From Nocardia abscessus (GTDB taxonomy: Bacteria; Actinomycetota; Actinomycetes; Mycobacteriales; Mycobacteriaceae), in NCBI RefSeq assembly GCF_015477775.1, contig NZ_JADLQO010000001.1:620001-684000 (forward strand): 64,000 nt of DNA, read 5' to 3'. Shown in pieces: positions 26,603 through 35,489 of this stretch. A program made the translations under genes and the position numbers. Each line of letters begins with the position of its first letter. The stretch's first letter is position 1. The notes under the pieces were generated by a model that searched no databases, was not told the origin of the DNA, and saw only the letters and a list, made by a program, of their open reading frames with translations.

Positions 26603-29600
26603 GCAGCGCGCCTACTGATTCCGTCGGCTCGCATCCACCCGTCTCCATCATCGGCATCGGCTGCCGACTGCCCGGAGCGGCGAGCGTCGCCGAGTTCTGG
26701 CAGCTGCTGGTCGAGGGCCGGGACGCGACGTCCACCCCGCCCACCGGGCGGCTGGGCTCCCGGCGCGGCGGGTACATCGACGACGTCGAGTCCTTCGACA
26801 ACGACTGGTTCGCCATCTCCGACCGCGAGGCCGCGGTCATGGATCCGCAGCAGCGCCTCGCGCTGGAAGTCGCGGTCGAGGCGCTCGACGACGCCGGAAT
26901 CGGTTATCGCGCCCGCGGTTGCGGCGCCGCGGTCGTGTTCGGCGCGTCGGGATACGACCACGGCATCGCGGTGCTCGGCCGGGCGGGCCACGACGCGCCG
27001 TACGCGGTGACCGGGTCGGCGCTCAGCATCATCGCCAACCGGTTGTCGTACGTGCTCGATCTGCACGGGCCGAGCCTGGTGCTCGACAGCGCCTGCTCGT
27101 CCTCGCTGGCCGCGGTGGACCTCGCGGTCCGTCTCCTCGCCGACGGCACGGTCCCGTTCGCCATCGTGGGCGGCGTCAATCTCGTATTGCTGGAGCACAC
27201 CTCGGACTACTTGGCCGAGGGCGGTTTCCTCTCACCCGGCGGACGATCGGCGCCGTTCGACGTCACCGCGGACGGCTACACCCGCGGCGACGGCTGCGCC
27301 GTGGTGATCCTGCAGCGCAGCGCGGACGCGGTGCGTGAGGGCAACCGGGTGTACGCGGAGATCGTCGGAACCGCCGTCGGGTCCGACGGCCGCTCGAACG
27401 GCTTGTACGCGCCCAATGGCCGCGCGCAGCAGGAGACGCTGCGCAGCGCGTGGTCGCGGGCCGGATACGCGCCGAGCAGCGCGGGCTACATCGAATGCCA
27501 CGGCACTGGAACGCCGCTGGGCGACGCGGTGGAAGTCGGCGCGCTCGCCGCCGCGCTCGGCGACGGTGCGGACGATCCGGTCTGGATCGGCTCGGTGAAG
27601 TCCAACATCGGGCATCTCGAGGCCGCGGCCGGAGTCACCGGGATGGTGAAGACCGCGCTGTCCATTCACCACGGGATGATCGCTCCGACGATCAACGTCC
27701 ACACCGAGCATCCGCTGCTGCACTTGGCCGAACGTGGACTGCGCGTGCCGACCGAGCCGGTGAACTGGACCCCGGTGCCCGCGCCGCGACGGATGGCGGG
27801 CGTCAGCTCGTTCGGGTTCGGCGGCACGATAGCGCACATCGTGCTGCGCGGCGTGACGCCGACACTGTCCGAGATGGGTGAACACTTCCCGGTGCTACTG
27901 CCGCTCACCGCGCGCGACGACGAGGAGCTGCGTGAGCGCGCGCTGCGGCTGGCCGACGCGGTGGACGAGGCGCGGCCGTCGTCGCGTGCGCTGGTTTCGG
28001 CGACGGCCCGGTTGCTGCCCGAACCGGCCCGGGCGGCGATCCTCGCGCACGACCACGGCGACGCGGTGCACCGGCTGCGCGCCCTCGGCCGCGGCGATGC
28101 CGATGCGGCGCTCGGCCCTGTGGCGCACCGCCGCCGTGGTGGTCTGTTGTTCCTGTTCTCCGGGCAGGGTGGCCAGCATCCGAGGATGGGCCGCGCGCTG
28201 GCGGCGCGGTATCCGGTGTTCGCCGCCGCGCTCGCCGAGACGACCGACGCGATCGTGGCGGCGGGCGGGCCGCGGATCTGGACCCCGCGGCACGGCTTCA
28301 CCTCCGCGGGCGACGCGCAGGCCACCGATCTGGTGCAGCCCGCGTTGTTCGCGTTCCAGGTGGCGCTGGTGAAACTGCTGGCGGCGTGGGGGATTCGTCC
28401 CGACGCGGTGGCCGGCCACAGCCTCGGCGAGATCGCCGCGGCGGCCGTGAGCGGCGCGTTGTCCCTGGCGGACGCGGCGCGGGTGGTGGTGCTGCGCAGC
28501 GCGACCCTGGCCCATCTGGACGGGCACGGCGCGATGGCGGTGCTGGAGGCGGCCCCGGACGAAGCGGCGAAACTCGTGGAGCCGATGCGCGCGGAGGTGG
28601 CCGTCGCCGCGGTGAACGGCCCGAGGTCGGTGGTCGTGTCGGGCACGCCACGCTATGTCGACACACTGGTACGCCGAGCCACCCGGCGCAACATGTTCGC
28701 GCGCAGGCTCGCGGTGGACTTCGCCGCGCACAGCCCGCAGGTGGTCACCGTGCTCCCGCCCTTCGTCGCGGCGTTGACCGAGATCACCCCGTTGGCGCCG
28801 CGCGTGCCGGTGTACTCGACGGTCCGGCGTGGCGCGAAGCTGACCACGGCGGCCATGGACCGCGAGTACTGGGCCCGCAACGCCGCGGACACCGTGGAAT
28901 TGGCCGCGGCGATGGAGCGCGCGGCCGAAGACGGAATCGCCACGGTGGTCGAGATCGGCCCGCATCCGGTGTTGCTCTCGGCGGTGCGGGAGTATCCCGA
29001 CTTCCGCGACGGCACGCATGCCGTGGCGCTGCGCGACGACGAGGCGAGCGGCTTTCTCACCGGCTTGGCGCGGCTGTACCTGGAGGGGCGGCCGGTCGAC
29101 TGGTCGGCACTCGGCCCGTTCGGCACGCCCACACCGCGAAAGTGGCGCAAGCGAAAGTTCCCGCTGCTGGTGGCCGGACCCGCGAGCGCCCACATCCCCG
29201 AGTCCGCTTTCGCCGCCGAGGATCTCACCCAGCACGTGGTGCGGGGCGAGGGGACGGTTCCCGCCGTCTTCTGGCTGCGGCGGCTGCTGCACCTCGCCAG
29301 GGACACCGCCGGTGCGGCAGCCCTGGCCGACTTCGCCGTGCACGAGAGGACCGATCCGGACGTGCTGCCCGAGGTCGTCTATCGCGGCCCTGGAGCGGAG
29401 GAAAGCATGCGGGCGGAGGTCACGGGCACCGGGACGCTGGCTTCGGCCCGGCCCGCCGGTGACCCCACACCCGCGGATATCGTCGCATGGATGCGGGTGG
29501 TCGACGCAAATCGGGCTGCCCGGCATCACATGCGCGTCATCACCATCGGCGCCTTCTACCAGGAATTGCGCCGCAGGCGGCTGGAGTACGGTCCGCGATT

Positions 29601-31665
29601 CCGTGCGCTGCGCGGCATCGCCGCGGGCACCGGGCGGGCACTCGGCCTGTTCGACGCCGCCGAATTGCATCGCACGGCAACGCTGGACGGCTGCCTGCAC
29701 GTGCTCGCCGCGGCGGTGTTCGACGAATTGCCCACGACATCGATTCCGCTGCCGATCGGCATGGACTCGGCCTGGCTTTCGCACGAGCCGAATCGCCACG
29801 TGCTCGAGGTGCACGCGCTGATCCGGGAGCGCGGCGACACCGGACTGGTGGGCGATGTCATCGCGACCGATCAGCACGGTGTGCCCTGTCTGGCCTTCTC
29901 GGGCGTGCGCATCCGCTACGCCGACCCCGGCGCCGAGGAGGAACTCGGCGCGGTTCGCGCGACACGTGCCGAGCACGACGCGCACTTCCGTCAGGAGGCA
30001 TGGGCCGCGCGTGACCCCGAAACACTCGGGCTCGGCGATGCCTCCGTGGACCAGACCCGCGTGCGGCGCGCGGTCGTGGTCGGCGCCTCCGACCTCGCGG
30101 TCCGGCTCGCCCGCGCACTGGACGCCGAGGTGCCGACCGAACGCATCGCCCGCGAACCGGACGACGCGCGCCCGCTCGTCGACGCGGTACTGACCGGGCG
30201 TGGCGGCGGCCACGCCGTCGCGCTGGTCTGGCCCACGGATTCCGCGGTTGGCGAGGGCAACAGCGCCGCCCCGGCGACCGGTCGGGTCCTGGAGCTGCTG
30301 CAACTGATCTCCGCCCACGACGCCACCGCGTCCGTGACGGTCGTTCTGCCGCAGGAACACGCGGCTCGTGCACACTCGCGGCCCACGGAAGCAGGCCCGC
30401 CGACCTCGGTCGAGGCCGCGGCGATCGCGGGGCTGGTTCGCTCACTCCAGCTGGAGACCGGCCGGACGGTGCGGTTGATCTGGACCGATGCCGACCCCAG
30501 GAACGTGTCGCTGTTGACCAGCCTGGTGACGGCCACCGACAGTGCGATTCCCGACGAGCTGCGGCTGTCGGCGGGCGAGGTCGCCGTCCGGCGCTTCACG
30601 CCGGCGCGTGCGCGAGCGCTGCCGGTCGCGGCGGTCGACGCGAGCGGAACCTACGTCGTCACCGGCGGACTGGGCACCCTCGGGTCGGTCGCCGTGCGCT
30701 GGTTGCTCGACGCGGGCGCGCGCGACGTCGTGGTGCTGACCCGCGCGCCCCGCCCCGTGCCCGCGCTGCTGGACGGGCTGGAGGACCGCATCGTCGTGGT
30801 CCGCTGCGACGCGGCCGACCGGGACGACCTGGCCAACGCGCTCAGCGATATCCGCGCCTCCGACTCGGCGATCCGCGGCGTCGTGCACGCGGCGGGCACG
30901 CTGGAGGACGCCGCGTTCGACGCGGTCACGGCGGGACAGCTGGCCAGGATGTTCTTGCCCAAACCCACCGCGGCGGCCAATCTGATCGAGCTCACCGCGA
31001 CCGACGCCACCGACTTCGTCCTGCTGTTCTCCTCGGCCACCGGCGCGCTCGGAGCGCCGGGGCAGGCCGCCTATGCCGCCGCCAACGCGGCGATGGACGC
31101 CCTGGCACAGCGAGATCCGGGCAGACGCATTCTCAGCATCGGCTGGGGGCTCTGGGATTCCGGCCTCGCCGCGGCGGCCGGCGGGGCAAGCCATCTGCGG
31201 CGAGCGGGCATCGGGGCATTCGACCTGCGCCGCGGCAGCACCGTACTGGCGCAGGCTCTGCGCTACGACGGGCCGTACCTGCTCGCGCTGGAGCACACAC
31301 CGACCGCCGACACGTCGCCGGTCGCGGTGCGCTTGGCGAATCTACTCGTGCCGATGCTCGATCCGAGCCCCGCTCCCAGCAGGAACGCCGCGCCCGCGCC
31401 GCCGGAGCCTGCCGAACCGTTGACCACGATCATCCGCCGCGTACTGGCGAGCACACTCGATCTGCCCGCCGAGCACATCGACCCCGCGGCCGACTTCAAC
31501 GACCTCGGGCTCAGCTCACTGCTCGCGATCGAGATGCGACGCAATCTCGAATCCCGGCTGCGCGTCCGGATCGCCACCGCGGAGCTGTTCAAGCATCCGA
31601 CCATCACCGCCCTCGGCGCCGCCCTGCTCGATCGGGTCGCCGCGAACACCGAAGAGACCTCGTGA
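26599..31665 (+). CDS. Type I polyketide synthase, KS-AT-DH-KR-ACP
   Basis: A 1688-residue single-module synthase. KS: Cys166 in DSACSSSLA, His301 in ECHGTGTP, His339 in KSNIGHLEA. AT: Ser608 in GHSLGE, with VDFAAHSPQ at the extender-specificity position, nearer the YASH/VASH of methylmalonyl-type than the HAFH of malonyl-type domains. DH: H-x3-G-x4-P starting at His879, with Asp1030 in LDGCLH. KR: GGLGTLG at 1356-1362, Tyr1492 and Asn1496. ACP: Ser1640 in DLGLSSL. All active sites are present. There is no enoyl reductase and no thioesterase. The expected product is a chain extended by at least one alpha,beta-unsaturated unit, possibly alpha-methylated. Confidence 0.92.
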   Translation: MSSAPTDSVGSHPPVSIIGIGCRLPGAASVAEFWQLLVEGRDATSTPPTGRLGSRRGGYIDDVESFDNDWFAISDREAAVMDPQQRLALEVAVEALDDAGIGYRARGCGAAVVFGASGYDHGIAVLGRAGHDAPYAVTGSALSIIANRLSYVLDLHGPSLVLDSACSSSLAAVDLAVRLLADGTVPFAIVGGVNLVLLEHTSDYLAEGGFLSPGGRSAPFDVTADGYTRGDGCAVVILQRSADAVREGNRVYAEIVGTAVGSDGRSNGLYAPNGRAQQETLRSAWSRAGYAPSSAGYIECHGTGTPLGDAVEVGALAAALGDGADDPVWIGSVKSNIGHLEAAAGVTGMVKTALSIHHGMIAPTINVHTEHPLLHLAERGLRVPTEPVNWTPVPAPRRMAGVSSFGFGGTIAHIVLRGVTPTLSEMGEHFPVLLPLTARDDEELRERALRLADAVDEARPSSRALVSATARLLPEPARAAILAHDHGDAVHRLRALGRGDADAALGPVAHRRRGGLLFLFSGQGGQHPRMGRALAARYPVFAAALAETTDAIVAAGGPRIWTPRHGFTSAGDAQATDLVQPALFAFQVALVKLLAAWGIRPDAVAGHSLGEIAAAAVSGALSLADAARVVVLRSATLAHLDGHGAMAVLEAAPDEAAKLVEPMRAEVAVAAVNGPRSVVVSGTPRYVDTLVRRATRRNMFARRLAVDFAAHSPQVVTVLPPFVAALTEITPLAPRVPVYSTVRRGAKLTTAAMDREYWARNAADTVELAAAMERAAEDGIATVVEIGPHPVLLSAVREYPDFRDGTHAVALRDDEASGFLTGLARLYLEGRPVDWSALGPFGTPTPRKWRKRKFPLLVAGPASAHIPESAFAAEDLTQHVVRGEGTVPAVFWLRRLLHLARDTAGAAALADFAVHERTDPDVLPEVVYRGPGAEESMRAEVTGTGTLASARPAGDPTPADIVAWMRVVDANRAARHHMRVITIGAFYQELRRRRLEYGPRFRALRGIAAGTGRALGLFDAAELHRTATLDGCLHVLAAAVFDELPTTSIPLPIGMDSAWLSHEPNRHVLEVHALIRERGDTGLVGDVIATDQHGVPCLAFSGVRIRYADPGAEEELGAVRATRAEHDAHFRQEAWAARDPETLGLGDASVDQTRVRRAVVVGASDLAVRLARALDAEVPTERIAREPDDARPLVDAVLTGRGGGHAVALVWPTDSAVGEGNSAAPATGRVLELLQLISAHDATASVTVVLPQEHAARAHSRPTEAGPPTSVEAAAIAGLVRSLQLETGRTVRLIWTDADPRNVSLLTSLVTATDSAIPDELRLSAGEVAVRRFTPARARALPVAAVDASGTYVVTGGLGTLGSVAVRWLLDAGARDVVVLTRAPRPVPALLDGLEDRIVVVRCDAADRDDLANALSDIRASDSAIRGVVHAAGTLEDAAFDAVTAGQLARMFLPKPTAAANLIELTATDATDFVLLFSSATGALGAPGQAAYAAANAAMDALAQRDPGRRILSIGWGLWDSGLAAAAGGASHLRRAGIGAFDLRRGSTVLAQALRYDGPYLLALEHTPTADTSPVAVRLANLLVPMLDPSPAPSRNAAPAPPEPAEPLTTIIRRVLASTLDLPAEHIDPAADFNDLGLSSLLAIEMRRNLESRLRVRIATAELFKHPTITALGAALLDRVAANTEETS

Positions 31666-33521
31666 CCACCGCCGACCACCCGGCAGGCGATTGTCTCGCG
31701 ACCTCCGTGGCCGCATGGGCTGCCACCCATCCGCACGAGCCCGCCTTCACCGAACTGCGCTTCCGCGTGCGGGAACCCGTGCCCGTCACGCTGACCTACG
31801 CGGAGCTGCACGCCGCGGCGGGCGCGCTGGCCGCGCGACTGCGTCAGGAAAGCGCGCTCGGCGACCGGGTGGCCATTCTCTGCGCCCACGGAGTCGACTA
31901 CGCGGTGGCCTTTCTCGCCTGCCTGTACAGCAATCGGGTCGCCGTGCCGTTGTTCCCGGCGGCGGGCGCACGCAACCGCGACCGCCTGCATGCCGTTCTG
32001 GCCGACGCCCGGCCCACGCTCAGCCTGCTCTCGGCCCACGACGAGACCACCGCACCGGCCCTCGGGCCCGCACTGGGCCGGATACTCGCCTTGCCGGCTC
32101 GTCTGGCGGCACCTGAATGGAACGCGGCCGGGCAGATCGTGCCGACCGCACAATCCGTGCCGGCGGCGGCGGGCGTCACCGATCCGGCCGCGCGGTACGG
32201 GGGATCAGGGCCTGCGCGTTTCGTCGCGCCGGGCACGGGTTCTCTCGCGCTCGACGGCGCGGTCATTGATCCGGTGTCCCATGAGCCGGCCTATTTGCAG
32301 TACACGTCCGGGTCGACCAAGTCCCCCGCAGGCGTCCGGGTCACGCACGAGAACCTCGCGACGGCGCTGACACAACTCGGGAACGCCGTGTCGACCGCAG
32401 CCGATCGACCCATCGTGACCTGGCTGCCTTTCTTCCACGACATGGGATTGATCCTCGGCCTGTCGCTACCGTTGTTCCTGGGCGTGCACGGCATCACGCT
32501 GGCGCCTGCGGAGTTCGTGAAGCGCCCGGTCCGCTGGTTGCGCGCGATCTCCGACTACCGGGCCGGTACCACCGGGTGCCCCAATTTCGGCTTGAAGCTC
32601 GCGGTTACGGGCACCACCCCCGCCGAGCGGGCCGGCCTCAACCTGGCCGGACTGGATATCGTGCTCAACGGCTCCGAGCCGGTCCGCGCGGACGCGCTCA
32701 CCGAATTCACCGAGACCTTCGGCCCGTACGGTTTCCGCCATCACGCGCACACCCCGGGCTTCGGCTTGGCCGAGGCCACCCTCACGGTCACCGTCTGCGA
32801 CCAGAACGAGGCCCCGGTGTGGCACCGCTTCGACCGGGCGGCTCTGGCCGAAGGGCGCGCGGTCGCGCTACCCGAGGAGGCGCCGGACTCCCGCGGCGGT
32901 GTGGCGCTGGTCGGGTGCGGCGCACCTGTCGGACAGGAGCTGCGGATCGTCGATCCGGTGAACGGGACCGTGCTGCCCGCAGGCCACGTCGGCGAGATCT
33001 GGGTGTCCGGAAGCAATGTGTGCGACGGATATTTCGGCAGGCCGGATGCCACCGAGGAGATCTTCGGCGCCACGCTGCCGGGCAGCGTCGTTCGCTGGCT
33101 GCGCACCGGGGATCTCGGTTTCCAGCACGAGGATCAGCTCTACATCGCCGGACGCCGCAAGGACGTCATCGTGGTCGACGGACGCAATCACTATCCAGCC
33201 GACATCGAGGCCACGGTGCAGGCATGTGCCGCGGAGGTCAGGCCGGGTCATGTGACGGCGTTCGGGCACGACGACGGGCTGCGCGAAGACCTCGTCGTGG
33301 TCGCCGAACTCGTCACGACCGGCGGCTGCGACCCCACCGAACTCTTCGCCCTGGCCCGCCGCATCCGCACCGCGGTCGCGTCCATACACGAGGTGATGCC
33401 CGGTGCGGTGCTGCTCGTGGAGCCGGGACGCATCCCGAAGACCAGCAGCGGGAAACTCCGCCGCGGTGAGTGCCGAGCCCGTTATCTCGCAGGCCATCTG
33501 CGCCCGGTCGCCATGATCTGA
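31662..33521 (+). CDS. Fatty acyl-AMP ligase (FAAL) of the PKS operon
   Basis: A 619-residue adenylating enzyme of the FAAL type. It has YTSGSTKSPAGVRVTHENL from residue 214, the family motif WLPFFHDMGLILG, NGSEPVRADALTEF, GRRKDVIVVDGRNHYPADIE and the catalytic Lys in KTSSGKLRR. FAALs make acyl-adenylates and pass the chain to a carrier protein instead of CoA. The GTG start overlaps the PKS stop by 4 nt. The partner is probably the discrete ACP at the head of the operon. From sequence alone FAAL and CoA ligase can be confused, but these motifs are FAAL-specific. Confidence 0.9.
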   Translation: MTTADHPAGDCLATSVAAWAATHPHEPAFTELRFRVREPVPVTLTYAELHAAAGALAARLRQESALGDRVAILCAHGVDYAVAFLACLYSNRVAVPLFPAAGARNRDRLHAVLADARPTLSLLSAHDETTAPALGPALGRILALPARLAAPEWNAAGQIVPTAQSVPAAAGVTDPAARYGGSGPARFVAPGTGSLALDGAVIDPVSHEPAYLQYTSGSTKSPAGVRVTHENLATALTQLGNAVSTAADRPIVTWLPFFHDMGLILGLSLPLFLGVHGITLAPAEFVKRPVRWLRAISDYRAGTTGCPNFGLKLAVTGTTPAERAGLNLAGLDIVLNGSEPVRADALTEFTETFGPYGFRHHAHTPGFGLAEATLTVTVCDQNEAPVWHRFDRAALAEGRAVALPEEAPDSRGGVALVGCGAPVGQELRIVDPVNGTVLPAGHVGEIWVSGSNVCDGYFGRPDATEEIFGATLPGSVVRWLRTGDLGFQHEDQLYIAGRRKDVIVVDGRNHYPADIEATVQACAAEVRPGHVTAFGHDDGLREDLVVVAELVTTGGCDPTELFALARRIRTAVASIHEVMPGAVLLVEPGRIPKTSSGKLRRGECRARYLAGHLRPVAMI

Positions 33522-33591
33522 CACCGACCGCATCACGCGAATCGCGCCCGCGGCACGGTTTCGTGCGACGCGAACGGACCCGACGGCTGGT

Positions 33592-33996
33592 TCAGGACTC
33601 TTCCCGGCCCATCAGACGATCGGTCTCGCGGCGCTCTCGCTTGGTGGGTCGTCCCGCCCCGCGATCCCGGCGCGGCATGCTCGCCAGGATTTCCCGGGGC
33701 GGCGGAGGGGGACTGCGATCGATCAGGCATTGCGCGGCGATCGGGGCACCCACGCGCTTGGTGACGATTCGTTCCACGATGACGATGCGCTCGATGCCGC
33801 TCGCCCGGATACGTACCTCGTCACCTGGGCGCACAGGCTGCGCGGGTTTGGCCGGTGCGCCGTTCACTCGAACGTGCCCACCGCGACATGCTTCCGCAGC
33901 AGCGGATCTTGTTTTGAACAGACGCACCGCCCAGGTCCACGAATCGACGCGGGCCTGGGTCGCGGTGTTCTGGATGCCGGATTCGGCGCGGGCCAC
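33592..33996 (-). CDS. S4-domain RNA-binding protein (Hsp15/HslR-like)
   Basis: A 134-residue protein with an S4 RNA-binding domain at about 16-75: VDSWTWAVRLFKTRSAAAEA, then GGHVRVNGAPAKPAQPVRPGD. The C-terminal half is basic and proline-rich. This matches the HslR/Hsp15 family, which in E. coli rescues stalled 50S subunits carrying peptidyl-tRNA. The GTG start lies 3 nt after the stop of the NlpC/P60 gene, so it is probably co-transcribed with that gene and may also fall under the riboswitch. Confidence 0.83.
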   Translation of the reverse strand: MARAESGIQNTATQARVDSWTWAVRLFKTRSAAAEACRGGHVRVNGAPAKPAQPVRPGDEVRIRASGIERIVIVERIVTKRVGAPIAAQCLIDRSPPPPPREILASMPRRDRGAGRPTKRERRETDRLMGREES

Positions 33997-33999
33997 TCG

Positions 34000-34659
34000 T
34001 TAGACGATACGGCGTGCGGTGACCACCATGTCGGGGCGCAGCGGCGTGTAGGACACCGGCGTACCCGACTGCACCGCATTCAGGAGCTTGTTGTCGCCGG
34101 CGTAGATGCCGACGTGACCGCCGCCGTTGGTGATGACGATGTCACCCGGCTGCAGGTCGTGGTAGGCGACCGGAGCGCCGACGTGCGACTGCTCGAAGCT
34201 GGTGCGGGGGAGTTCGACACCCGCCTGGCGGAACGCCCACTGGACGAGACCGGAGCAGTCGAAGGCGCGGGGACCCGCAGCACCCCAGGAGTACTGGGCG
34301 CCGACCTTGGTCCTGGCGGCGTCGAGGGCGATGTCGCCCGCGCTGTTCTGCTGCTGGCCGAACAGGCCCGGCAGCATCGGCGCGAAATTGGGAGCCTGCG
34401 GAGCGACCGCCTGCGGCGCCTGGGGGGCAGGGGCGGCGGGAACAGCCGCAAGCGCCTGCTGGATCTGCGTGTTGAGCTGCTGGACCGGCTGTTCCCATTC
34501 CTGCGGAACATCGAAGTTGCCGACACCGGGAACGTTGATGGTTGCGGCCATGGCCGGAATCGCGGGCATGGCGCCGGTCGCGGCTACCGCACCCATGACT
34601 ATCGCACCCTTGACGGAATTCGGTACCCGAGAATCCCGCTGCAAGCTGTGTTTACCCAC
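34000..34659 (-). CDS. Secreted NlpC/P60 (C40) peptidoglycan endopeptidase
   Basis: A 219-residue cell-wall hydrolase. The signal peptide covers about residues 1-39 (basic start, then AIVMGAVAATGAMPAIPAMA). A Gln/Ala/Pro-rich linker follows to about 100, then the NlpC/P60 domain with catalytic Cys in FDCSGLVQWAF and His in GGGHVGIYAG. It resembles the short Rip-type D-glutamyl-meso-DAP endopeptidases of mycolata. A GTG start at 34659 is used. A long 5' leader carries a c-di-AMP riboswitch, a known arrangement for actinobacterial wall hydrolases. Confidence 0.9.
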   Translation of the reverse strand: MGKHSLQRDSRVPNSVKGAIVMGAVAATGAMPAIPAMAATINVPGVGNFDVPQEWEQPVQQLNTQIQQALAAVPAAPAPQAPQAVAPQAPNFAPMLPGLFGQQQNSAGDIALDAARTKVGAQYSWGAAGPRAFDCSGLVQWAFRQAGVELPRTSFEQSHVGAPVAYHDLQPGDIVITNGGGHVGIYAGDNKLLNAVQSGTPVSYTPLRPDMVVTARRIV

Positions 34660-34688
34660 CGAGCTACGTCTCCGATCTTGCTGCTCTT

Positions 34689-34834
34689 CCGCCGACCGGG
34701 TTAGCTGACGGGTTCGGGCCGGGAGAGCGGCCCTACCTCACGACCGAAATGGCCGCGAAGATTCACCCCAGACGAACCTGTGGGTCCCCGGCACGACAGC
34801 CGAGACCAGTTGGCCCCGACAGCCGTTAAGGCGG
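34689..34834 (-). promoter_or_regulatory. c-di-AMP riboswitch (ydaO/yuaA) upstream of the wall hydrolase
   Basis: Read on the minus strand the leader contains GGGGACCCACAGGTTCG, GGGGTGAATC, and near the 3' end GCCCGAACCCGTCAGCTAAC, all hallmarks of the ydaO/yuaA class. Closing helix P1 can form between CCGCC (34834-34830) and GGCGG (34693-34689). In actinobacteria this class lies before resuscitation-factor and NlpC/P60 genes and turns them off when c-di-AMP is high. The 5' boundary is approximate. Confidence 0.85.
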
Positions 34835-35064
34835 TAACTAGTGGCGTCGTTTCTCTTACGAAGCGACTGGTTCCACTAAGTCACGAGAAGATTACGGTGC
34901 CGACGCGATGTTGTCCAGCGCACAGAGCTGCATCTTTTCCATCACCGGCGTACCCGTCGGCCGATCAGCGGAAAAACGGTCGTGCGCACTCGGTCACGGA
35001 CCGATCTCGTCCTGCGGCGACAGATCACCGAACGGACACTGACCTCCCTGGTACGGCGCGGCAC

Positions 35065-35322
35065 TCAGGATTGCGCGCCGTGCACCGCTCGCTCGAGCTC
35101 CTCGATCCTGCGGCGCGCTTCGATCAGTTCGACCTCGAGCCTGCCCAGCGCCATGACCAGCGGACCGACCGCGAGATCGGCCACCAGTTGGGGATCGTCG
35201 TAGCCGCGTTCGATCGCGACGAGGATGTTGGACCGGATGCGCTGGGCCACCGTGGCGCCGGCCGGAACGTTCCAGGACCCGACCACTTCGGCGATACTGG
35301 CGGCAGTCGGTTCTTCGGACAT
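35065..35322 (-). CDS. Small conserved helical protein, function unknown
   Basis: An 85-residue protein. An N-terminal segment SIAEVVGSWNVPAGATVAQR is followed by an amphipathic helix and a C-terminal coiled-coil-like stretch ALGRLEVELIEARRRIEELE. There is no signal peptide or membrane helix. The start ATG at 35322 has GGAGGGGC in front; an extension to 35511 is open but lacks family-like sequence. It is separated by about 230 nt from the riboswitch downstream and is divergent from the AAA ATPase gene. Confidence 0.65.
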   Translation of the reverse strand: MSEEPTAASIAEVVGSWNVPAGATVAQRIRSNILVAIERGYDDPQLVADLAVGPLVMALGRLEVELIEARRRIEELERAVHGAQS

Positions 35323-35489
35323 GCCCCTCCGTTCCCGCGCGCCGTGACGCGCGACCATTCTGGCGAACCGCCACCGGCCTGAAGAACCGACGGCGAGAGC
35401 CATAGTGCAATACCGGCCGCTAAGGCTCTCTAGGACGCGCCGTAGATGTGCCCAGATTATCCGGACGAAACACGCTACGGTGTCGGGGC

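Noticed and set aside
27895-30375. Open frame of 826 codons opposite the PKS
   Set aside because: Composition is an antisense artefact of high-GC codon use; PKS motifs are on the plus strand.
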